This document shows, in pieces, positions 1 through 12,200 of a DNA stretch of 64,000 bases. How positions within the stretch are numbered: the first letter of the stretch is position 1; the number at the start of each line of letters is the position of its first letter. This DNA comes from Antedon mediterranea. Taxonomy: Eukaryota > Echinodermata > Crinoidea > Comatulida > Antedonidae. Under the pieces are notes generated by a model. The model saw only the letters and a list, made by a program, of their open reading frames with translations, was not told the DNA's origin and ran no database searches. The position numbers and the translations under genes are program-made. The stretch is from positions 40,907,795-40,971,794 of the forward strand of contig NC_092670.1 of NCBI RefSeq assembly GCF_964355755.1, in the 5' to 3' direction.

Positions 1-235
1 GCAGGCACTGATAGATGGGTAAACAATAAATTTGCATGAGTTGGTTATTGGACATCCTTTATTTTATTTTAATTTTATTCTTTTAAGCAAAAACAAAACA
101 AACAGCACAATAGAAGAGTGCACCGGGAATGGTGTGACCTTTAAACTCTGAATTTAGTTGTCTTTATTACATAACAGCTTTACTTCACTGCATTTATAAA
201 ATATATACATGTTTTCTGTTTCCTTTTTCCATTAG

Positions 236-3200
236 GTACGTGTAAGTAAAAATCCAGTAGTGTCATTATCGTATAATCTTCCAAATCTAATTGAAGATAG
301 GAATTATGAATTCAGGGTATTTGCCGTGAATGAAGGTGGACTTAGCGAACCCTCAACAGCAAGTACTGCCGTTAAAATCAAAGATCCTAAAGGTAAATGT
401 CAAAGCTCTCACTTTTCTCAGATTATAATGACAAAATATATTTTAACGTAAAAAATTTCTGTTAAACAAATTATGGGTTGAAAATGAAAGACAAAACTAT
501 GAGGATGATGAAGTCATGCATGAGTGACTTTTATATAACCCTCTATGGGGCCTAAATTGCTCTATTTTCCGTGCCCATATATGGGAATAATGGCATGGGT
601 AGAGTCTATACATCTCAAGAAATACCATGGAAGATCTATGAAAGATATTGGTTTTTAAAATAACTGAGCTACTGTACTTGCTCAAAATATATGTAATGTT
701 TTTTAAATGTTTGAAATAAATCTATTATTTCTATTACAGAGGTGATCAGGCCAAAAATTCTAAAAGCATTGGAAGACACAACAGTAGAACAAGGCAAAGC
801 TGCTAAATTTGAGGTTTCATACACAGGAAAGCCTAAACCAGATATTAGATGGTGTGTTTATTAATTTATTTTTTTTTTCTCTACATTCTTAGTTGGCAAA
901 CTTGCAAAGATGAAAAAAAAGAATAACTAACTTAAGAAAATGAAATTACAGAATATACCTAAGTAGGAATTGTGCTTAAAACTAACCATGTGACATGTGT
1001 TTACTTTTATTTAGGTTTAAAGGTCAGAGAGAAATATATTCAAATGATAAGTATTTGATATCATTTGATGGTGACACATGTATACTGAATATAAGTCAAG
1101 TATTTGGAGAAGATAGCGATGAATATTCATGTGAAATTAGTAATATTGGCGGCAAGAAGTTCAGTCGAGCTGATCTCATCATCAAATGTACGTAGTAAAC
1201 GTTCTTAATACTCTATACCGTTTAAAGCAAACAAAATAAGAGAGCAATCAATGCTTAATTTAGAAAAACCCTGATTCTTCTTGACCATTGGTAGAAGAAA
1301 TGTTATCAGATAAAGACTTAAGCTCTGTCTACACTATCAAACTATAGTTTGACAAAAAGAAGTGTGATATGTCCCAATATGGTACTGATATACATTATCA
1401 TTATAGGCACATCAATTTTTCACTTAAAGTTTGTAGACAGAGCTTTAGACTGGAGATCCAGTGTACACATCTGGCCTATGTGCATATTAATGAACCCAGT
1501 GCATCTCTCACCACCTGTCGTGGACAGAAGAATGAGCGCTGTTTGGTAGCAGCTCGACAACAAATGGATGGATAAAAATTGTTGTATTAAACATCTAGTC
1601 CATTTTATAAAGCGCAATATATATATACAATACGTAAAGCACTTACAATATTTGTATTAAGCACTATGTAAAGTCTACCATTTATTGTTATTAATACAAT
1701 AATATTTTTAACAGGTCCACCAAAAATTAAGTTACCACCACGTTTCCGAGATATAGTATATATTGAGAAAGGCCAGACAATCAAACTCAAAATACCAATC
1801 ACAGGATTACCAAAACCTAAGTCATCGTGGTCTAAAGACGGTACAAATGTAAACCGTGGTGTAGAAGCGGCCGATCGTTATTCCACGTTGACAGTAGACA
1901 GAGCAGATCGCCAGCATTCTGGCTTGTATAAAATATCGGCTGAAAATGCATTAGGAAAAGATTCAGCAACAATCAATGTACAAGTATGTGGTAAGTAGTA
2001 GTGGTATTAATTATTATATCTTCCCTAGGTCAATGTCACACACGAGAGCCTAAGATTGAATGTTGCTGGTGGACTAAAGGCCTACAATTTAAGCCTGGAT
2101 CGCTATTAAGAATTAAATATTTACAACATTCATGAAAAAAATGTCTAATCTGCATAGAAATCACAGAAGATGTCACTTATAATGTCACTTTTATATTTTG
2201 TCACTTATTTAATGTCATTTATGTCACTTATTTAATGTCACTTATGTTTATAGATGTGCCAGACCCTGCTACAAATCTGAAAGCACAAGATGTCACTTTT
2301 GAATCTGTGGAGTTAACATGGAATGCACCAACAGAAGACGGTGGCAGCCCTATTACAGGATATGTAGTTGAGAAAAGGCCAGCAGACATGGACAGCTGGA
2401 TCAGGGCTGCCTCGACCTCCATGACCTCTTGTATCGTCAGCATGCTTGATACTAATACGCCTTATAAGTTTAGATTACGAGTTGACAATGTGCATGGGTC
2501 CAGCGAGTATGCTGAAGTCTCTCATACAATAAGTATACCAGGTAGGCTTTACACAATTTATACTTTTTCAAAACTATTTTGAACAATATTATAATAATAT
2601 TAGCGACCTTGCGTTTTTTCTACACACTACTAGACTACCTGTACGTGCCCTTAAAGTTGAAAAGTAATGATAACCATTTATAATTTGCATAATTACTTTT
2701 TTATTTTCAGAACCAGAAAGACTTACAAAGAGAATAGTAATTGAAGATGAAGCTGAAGGTAAGACTGAAATATAAAAACAGTTGTGTCGTAGTGGTTTAT
2801 GCTAGACTACAGTACCAATCCTGATTTTGTTTATCTTGATTTTTATTTGTCAGCTCCGTTAACATCTCGTGTTCCAAAAGTATCAGATTACGACAACATA
2901 GGTGAGTACTGTATATGTGTCCAAAAACTATTTTATTTTTTTAAGTATTTCCGATAATTGAAATTTATACCTGCTGTATACATATTTTTAAAACAATTTA
3001 TTTTACATTGATACTTTGTTTGTTAATGCAGTTGACTTAGATGATCCATATGTAACAAGAAAAGTAAAGCCCAGGAAGTCACCAGTTGAGAGTAAATATT
3101 ACATTGGTGAAGAAATTGGAAGGTAAGAATTCAAAAAATATAGAATACAGCTTACATCCGGTTCTTGTTCATAACAACAGGGGATGACATAAATCAAGAC

Positions 3201-6200
3201 TTTGGGATAACTGTCTACTCCATTTTTTACTCTAAAGTGCACTGAGTATTCTCCAGTTTCCTTTGGGGTAATGTTTTAATCCAATATCTGCTTTTACCTT
3301 AAGGCCAATTTACACAGACAAGTGGTAACGGTAAGCGTAAAACCGCGTAGCTTGTCCCACATAAAATTTGTATCTATCCTGAGCAGAAACCGGACGTTCT
3401 TTCCGCGTGTGTGTAGATAATCATAAGAAATATCATAGATTCTATTTTTTGGTTTTCCGCTTACCGTTACCACTCGTCTGTGAAAATTGGCCTTTATGCT
3501 TACTTGATAATGCAATAACTACAAATATGCTTTTTAGGGGTGATTTTGGAGTTGTATACAGAGCAGTAGAGAAGGCTACAGGCAAGAACTTTGCAGCCAA
3601 GTTCATAGACATTGATTCAGCAGATATACCATTCATACGTAAAGAAGTAGATGCTATGACAAACCTCCAGTATCCTAGGTTACAACAATTACACGATGTC
3701 TTTGAAACTGATGACAAAATGGTGCTCATTCTAGACTTGTAAGTTGCCATTTGTGTTATTTTATTTATTTCTTTTGACTGCGTGACACTCTTTAGTACAG
3801 TATACGTTATGCCAAAACTTTGGCACCTTAAAAATATTTTGAATGATAATGATAAAGGAAGGATGATTTATTTTTCCTAGGTCATAAAATATACATTCAA
3901 ATCTTCCAAAAATAGAAGGTCCAATTTTTTTCTAAAATGTAAAATGTGATCTGAAACTTTCCTGAAGCAAAAAACATGATGTGCCCTATGGTAGTGATAT
4001 GACATCATCATGTCCATATATGTGCACATCACATTTTTTGTTTGATAGTGTAGATAGAGCTTTGATTCTTTTCTTCTTTTGTCCATAGTTTGTCAGGTGG
4101 TGATGCATTCCAACGATGCCTCAATAAAAACTATGTATTAACTGAAGCTGAAGTAGCAATGTATACAAAACAAGTCTGTGAAGGTTTGAATCATATTCAC
4201 ACAAGGAACTACATGCATTTGGCTTTAAGGGTAAGTGTATGTGTGCCAAAAACAAGGCTGGACCCAGGATTTTGTTGGCAGGTGGAGACCATCAAGCTTA
4301 GAGCCAAAAAGGTTGTTCTTTTCTGTAAACAAATTTACAAGTTAAAGGCTGTATTCTGGATTTTTTCCATGGAGATTATCGATAGGCAAAGCTTTGAGTC
4401 AAAGAAATTATTCTTTTCTCTCTTGCGGGTGCAAGAGACGAGCTCCCCTTTAATCTACCTTTGGATCCACCACTGAAATATACTGGAATGCATTCTGATT
4501 AAGGAGGGGTATGGTAGTGTGTGACTTATCCTATAGGTTACATTTTCATTGGTTTGGGCAATTTACAGTGTGTCTTGAATTGTTTTTTTTTGTACCTCAT
4601 AGCCTCAAAGTGTTTTATTTGAAACAAAACGTACCAATGCTGTCAGATTAATTGACTATGGCATGGCAACCAAGCTAGATCCTGATCAAAGAGCAAAGTT
4701 AGCACAAGGCAGCACAGATTTCTTAGCGCCAGAGGTCATTGAAGGGTCAGAGGTCGGATTCTGTACTGATATGTGGACTGTTGGTGTTATCTGCTATATG
4801 CTGTAAGTTTATTTTAATTTCCAATGACCTAGTCACATGTCATTTGGATTGTAAGACCAGCAACGCAATATGCATATGTTGTAGGTCATAGGTCATCACA
4901 TTTCAAAATCTTCCAATTACGAGCACAAGAATCCATAAAAGAAACTTGAAGATTATTAAGTTTGTTACTTCTTGTTACAGATTAAGTGGTATACATCCTT
5001 TTGATGCCGACAAGGACAAAATAAAGGATTGTAAATGGCAGTTTGATAAAGATGCTTTTAAACCAATCTCAGATGAAGCTAAAGACTTTATTGAAAGATT
5101 ACTTATCAAAGATAAAGAGTAAGTTATACACATATGACAGCAAGTCTCAGGTCGGAGTAAGTTATACACATATGACAGTAAGTCTCAGGTCGGAGTAAGT
5201 TATACACATATGACAGTAAGTCTCAGGTCGCAATACGCAGGGAAAGAGTAAGTTATACACATATGACAGTAAGTCTCAGGTCGCAATACGCAAGATAAAG
5301 AGTAAGTTATACACATATGACAGCAAGTGTCAGGTCGGAGTAAGTTATACACATATGACAGTAAGTCTCAGGTCGCAATACGCAAGATAAAGAGTAAGTT
5401 ATACACATATGACAGTAAGTCTCAGGTCGCAATACGCAGGGAAAGAGTAAGTTATACACATATGACAGTAAGCCTCAGGTCGGAGTAAGTTATACACATA
5501 TGACAGTAAGTCTCAGGTCGGAGTAAGTTATACACATATGACAGTAAGTCTCAAGTCGGAGTAAGTTATACACATATGACAGCAAGTCTCAGGTCGCAAT
5601 ACGCAGGGAAAATACATAATAGTAAATTCATTATAATAGTAAATTCATTATAATAGTAAATTCATTATAATAGTAAATTCATTATAATAGTAAATTCATT
5701 ATAATAGTAAATTCATTATAATAGTAAATTCATTATAATAGTAAAGGAAAGTAATAACAGCAATAATAGAACTGTAGACAGTTACTTTGAATTGAAAACT
5801 GATTTATTACTAAGTCATATTATTTACATTTAATTATTATTAAGCCAATAACAACAACTAATAAGTCCAGACACATAATAATAACTAAGTTTAAAGTTAT
5901 CCTGATTTTTTCTTTTTGATTTCAGTAAAAGAATGGGAGCTCATGAAGCACTAGAACATCCCTGGTTAAAGGTAACTTTTTCATTCTCTTTAAAAAAAAT
6001 GTAATCAGTCAATCTAGATAGAATGATATCATTTAATTATTTCACATTGTTTTTTAGGATCCAAGTAGAGGAGCTAAAACTAAGATTCCAACGGATCGAC
6101 ATCGATCCTTATTAGAAGGTAGACCATGGTTGGTAAGTGCATTTGTAACTGTTAATTTAAGGAAAAAGAATAGTGTTTTATTCAAAATAACATAATAACT

Positions 6201-9200
6201 TATAATTATGTAAATAAGTATTGAACGTTTTTTATTTTTTTAGGCTGGTACAGCAGTTGTAGGTGTTGGACGGTTGGGTGACAGCAGTGGTCATCGACGT
6301 CGACGTCCACTTAAGAACGACTTTGTTGCAGATTGTGGCATTAGTAAGTTGATTATTTAACAGTTGATATATGAGATAAGAATCTTATTTGACCTGACTA
6401 AGTATATATGTTGTGACTTAAAACAGTGCCACTAAGTCACCTTCGTTGCGAGACCATTCTCATCTTAAGGCTCATGAGATATTAAAAGTATTATGTTATA
6501 ATAAAATAATTAACATTAATACTAGGCCATGCACTATGCATTAAAATCCAGTGGCCGTATTCACCTTTCACACTTAGGCTAAGTGAAACACAAAACAAAT
6601 TAAGATCCTATCTAAGTGAATACAAATTAAGGGAAATTCTCAAATATTTATTGAATTAAGTTAAAAATTAATATTTAAGAGAAATCTTTCACTTAAGTGT
6701 TTGACGTGGAGAATACAACCACAGTATCGCAAATTGTAATTTTACAAATGTTTTATAGGTCGGAAGGATGCTAGGCCAAGGTTTATCAAGCGTCCGCATG
6801 ATATGATGGTGAAGGAAGGAGGGGATGTTGCGCTGGAATGTCAAATAGCAGCAGCCTCAGCTCCTATGATTACATGGTGGCGAGGTGATGTAGAATTGAA
6901 ACAGAGTTTGAAACATAAAAATAAACAAGATGGAATTAGATACTGTTTACAGGTTGGTGTGTGTACCATGGATGATGCTGGAGAGTATACAGTGAAAGCT
7001 AAGAATTCATTTGGAGACATTCAACATAAAGTTAAATTAGAAGTTTTACGTGAGTTTCTATTCACATTTATCTATTCCTTAGTTTCTCAGTAATTCAAAC
7101 CCTTTCTCCATATATTGCAATTTACTACCTACAAATAATGTTAAAGCAATTTTCTATCTCTAATAATTATTGAATTAACTTGCGCTTTCAAAATTATGTT
7201 TTAGCTGATCCACTTAAAAGGCAAGATGATTCAGCCAGCATTAAAAGGTAAATTTTCAAATATACAAAAGAAAATGTAGAATTTCAAGTACATTCATAGT
7301 CATAGTAGAAGAGATTCTGTAAAGCTATATTACTTTATAACTAATCTTGTTATTTTGCAGGATCCTAAAATATTTTGCAGAAGAGATTCTGTAAAGCCAT
7401 ATTACTTTATAACTAATCTTGTTCTTCCTATTTGCAGAAGACCATTCTGTAAAAGCTATGTTATTCTTTAACTAATCTTGTTATTTTGCGGAACATTTGT
7501 TCCTACTGTATTTACAGAAGAGATTCTGTAAAGCTATGTTACTCTTTTAATCTTGTTATTTTACAGGACGTTTGTTCTTAAAGTATTCGCAGAAGAGATT
7601 CGTGATTGTAAAGCTATGTTTACTTTCCGATTGCGACACAGAAATATTCAATTACACGACACTGTTAAATTATCGTGTATTGTAGAAGCTATTCCAGAAG
7701 CTAAGGTAAGCACTGTAATGAGTATTACATATGTGTTATATGACAATACTGTCATGTATAGTGAGAGTCAATAAAATAAACGTATTTTGCCAGTACATAC
7801 TGTATCATCAAAACCTGAGCTGCACTGGACATCTAATAAGATCGAAACAGTACTATCTGCAGATTTGATATTATACATTTATATATTTCTTTTTAGATTA
7901 CGTGGTTTGTGAATGATAAAGAAGTTACAAAGAATAGTTCTGAATATAGTATTGGTTATTCATCAGGACTTTGTACGTTAGATATTAGTAAAGTAAAAGA
8001 ATCACATGCTGCCAAGTATAGTTGTAAAGCAGTCAATTCACTTGGAGAAGATATCACAGAATGTTTTGTTACCGTTGAAGGTAAATATCATTGATATTTT
8101 GGGGTTAATTTAACCCATTGTTTACTGGTTTACACTGGAACTGAAGTCTATCTGTGAATATTCCTAAACATGAAAAACCAACTAAAAGCCAATTTACACA
8201 GACGAGCGGTAATGGTAATAAAAACTTAAAATCTATGTTATTCCTTATGACCATTTAGACATATTCTACGTGGGACAAGCTACACAGTTTTCCGCTTACC
8301 TTTACCGCTCATCTGTGTAAATTGGTCTTTAGGCTGGTAAATAATTCTTTACCACAGTATTGGTTGGGTGGTAAACCCTATGTGTGAGAAAAAGGTTGTT
8401 TTTAGGATAACTACAGTGTTATACTATAATATGCAATAATTTTCTCATTTTTAAAAATAGATAATAATATTCTTTTATAGTTTTTAATTAATTTGATTTT
8501 CGTAATGCATAAGAATACACAGTGAATGTGTAGTGAATGCAGGTTTGTGCTACAAAGAAATAGTGAAATGTTGAGGTTACAATCAACATGAGTGACTTCT
8601 TCAAATCCTGAGAGCATTTAGATAAAGTAGTTCCTTTCCATTCTTTTCTCACAAGTTTCTTTTTCTTCCTTTATCATTCCTCTATTTCTCATATAAATAT
8701 GCTTAACAATGTTAGATCCCACATTAATTGCCTGCTCTTACTTTCCTTTATTTAAACTCAGAAAAAGCTGGTATGTTGCTTTCTCAGGATAAGTAAAACT
8801 AAAGCAGTTGGTTGTTGTTGCTGCACCTGATACTTTGTACTGTATCTCCACATATCTGTTCAGTATCATGGGCGAATTCTGTAATACAGTGTCGCACATG
8901 TACACATGTGATGCCTGTATTATGTTAAGGTTATGTGAGGCTTGTGGCCTATAATACAGGCATCACATGTGATACATATGTGATATTGTATTATAGAATC
9001 TGCCTATGATACTGGATAAACCATAGATACAGTATTGAGAATCGGCTAGTTGCTGCTTCTGTAGACCATTAATAAATGTGCATTGGCATGTCTTTATAAC
9101 CTGCATGTGTTTTGTGAATGCAATGTCTTCTTTTTCATATTATTTTACAAACTCAATATTTAATGTTCTGTAATACATTATGGATACTTTTCCCTATATA

Positions 9201-12200
9201 AAATATTTACATTTTTTTATAATTGTATATTCATATCTACTTTATTGACCAATCTATCTCTAAAGCTCTGTCTACACTATCAAACGTTGTGACAAAAAAA
9301 ATGTGATGTGCCCATATATGGACACGATGATGTCTTATTACTACTATTTTTTGTCAAACTAGTTTGATAGTGTAGACAGGAGCTTAATGTCTGCATGACT
9401 GTTTCTATAATATATTTGTATAATATAATAATATATATGTGTCATAATATCTGTTGTTTGATTGGCTAACTTTGTTTACCTGTGGCAGCATGGGATGTCA
9501 GCGGTAGAAGATTAATTCATACGTTTACTCACTCTGACGTGACTAATAGCAGTAAGTTAAACGTTGTCTTTCTAATTTTTACTACCAATAGACACAAGTA
9601 CCCCTGTTCTAAAAAGATTTTGCGAACTGTGAATTTTTTCACAAGTATTCTCAATGTACTTATATTAGTATAAATTACGTCAGAGTAGGCCAAACATCTG
9701 ACCAATTATTCAACACCATGACGCAAAGCAACTCCACAGTAAACAAACAATTACAATCCTGTGAATATATATAATTAATGGTGTAAAAACATTGGAGCAT
9801 AGTTGTCCTTGATCGGTTTTAAGAACAGTTTCTGGGGAGTAACTTTTAGATTCAAACAATTCCGTCACTGTCGTCCCTCCTTATATACACAAGTAAGTAC
9901 ACAGACATGACATGTTCACTGTCGTCCCTCCTTATATACACAAGTACGTACACAGACATGACATGTTCACTGTCGTCACTCCTTATATACACAAGTACGT
10001 ACACAGACATGACATGTTCACTGTCGTCACTCCTTATATACACAAGTACGTACACAGACATGACATGTTCACTGTCGTCCCTCCTTATATACACAAGTAC
10101 GTACACAGACATGACATGTTCACTGTCGTCACTCCTTATATACACAAGTACGTACACAGACATGACATGTTCACTGTCGTCCCTCCTTATATACACAAGT
10201 ACGTACACAGACATGACATGTTCACTGTCGTCCCTCCTTATATACACAAGTACGTACACAGACATGACATGTTCACTGTCGTCCCTCCTTATATACACAA
10301 GTACGTACACAGACATGACATGTTCACTGTCGTCCCTCCTTATATACACAAGTACGTACACAGACATGACATGTTCACTGTCGTCACTCCTTATATACAC
10401 AAGTACGTACACAGACATGACATGTTCACTGTCGTCCCTCCTTATATACACAAGTACGTACACAGACATGACATGTTCACTGTCGTCCCTCCTTATATAC
10501 ACAAGTACGTACACAGACATGACATGTTCACTGTCGTCCCTCCTTATTATAGACAAGTACGTACACAGACATGACATGTTCACTGTCGTCCCTCCTTATA
10601 TACACAAGTACGTACACAGACATGACATGTTCACTGTCGTCACTCCTTATATACACAAGTATGTACACAGACATGACATGTTCACTGTCGTCCCTTCTTA
10701 TACACAAGTACGTACACAGACATGACATGTTCACTGTCGTTCCTCCTTATACACAAGTACGTACACAGACATGACATGTTCACTGTCGTCCCTCCTTATA
10801 CACAAGTACGTACACAGACATGACATGTTCACTGTCGTTCCTCCTTATATACACAAGTACGTACACAGACATGACATGTTCACTGTCGTCCCTCCTTATA
10901 CACAAGTACGTACACAGACATGACATGTTCACTGTCGTCCCTCCTTATATACACAAGTACGTACACAGACATGACATGTTCACTGTCGTCCCTCCTTATA
11001 TACACAAGTACGTACACAGACATGACATGTTCACTGTCGTCCCTCCTTATATACACAAGTACGTACACAGACATGACATGTTCACTGTCGTCACTCCTTA
11101 TATACACAAGTATGTACACAGACATGACATGTTCACTGTCGTCCCTCCTTATACACAAGTACGTACACAGACATGACATGTTCACTGTCGTCCCTCCTTA
11201 TATACACAAGTACGTACACAGACATGACATGTTCACTGTCGTCCCTCCTTATATACACAAGTACGTACACAGACATGACATGTTCACTGTCGTCCCTCCT
11301 TATATACACAAGTACGTACACAGACATGACATGTTCAATGACATGTTGTGTTATGGATTGTGATCCCAGAGGATGGGATGTTTGCTTTTTTGTTTTTTGA
11401 ACAAATTTTGAAAAAAGGGAACAATTATATTTTAAATTTACATTGTAAATAATACTATTGTATATCTATTTATATTTAATCTGCTTAAACTAATATTTTA
11501 TATTTGTTTTTTAAATTGTATTCTTAATAATTATTCAATCAAGCTATTGATCAAGCTTTTATGATGTCAATCTTAAAGCTCTGTCTACACTATCAAACTA
11601 CCAACAAAATGTGATGTGCCCATATATAGACACAATGATGTCATTATCACTACCATATTTGGGCATATCACTACCATATTTGGGCATATCACTACCATAG
11701 TTGGGCACATCACACCTTTTTTTTCAAACTAGTTTGATAGTATAGACAGAGCTTAATATTGAAGCATATTTATTTGTGTTTCTATATATATTACTATTGT
11801 AGCTTTTGATGTGTTTATTCTGTATATTTGATGTTTTAAAGACAAATTTACCCATTTACATGTTATATATTTGGTCCACTACCAAATTATAGATACCAAA
11901 CTAGATGAAGATACTTCTTTGATATTTGAGGACAGTATTTAATAGTTTAATATAAAAGTAAAATTTTAAAATGTGTATTAACAATTTGTTAGTGTATATC
12001 TAAAAACATGGTTATAGGAATTATACTAGGAATACTTTTTTAATATGTTCTTAAATCATTTATTAATCATGCAGATTGAAAACATTTTATAAATCTAAAA
12101 GAAAATTAATTGGTTGATGGAAATACTTAATGTTATGTTTTATTTTTGCATTTTCAGGTTTAACTAAATCATCAACTCCTAAATCCAAACCAGCTAAATC

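Noticed and set aside
9864-11335. CRISPR-like repeat array
   Set aside because: Whole units repeat head to tail without unique spacers, and the sequence is animal genomic DNA.
9852-11400. Long open frames on both strands, up to 272 codons
   Set aside because: They are translations of the 51-bp tandem repeat in several frames at once; no start context, domain or codon signature, and the array lies in an intron.
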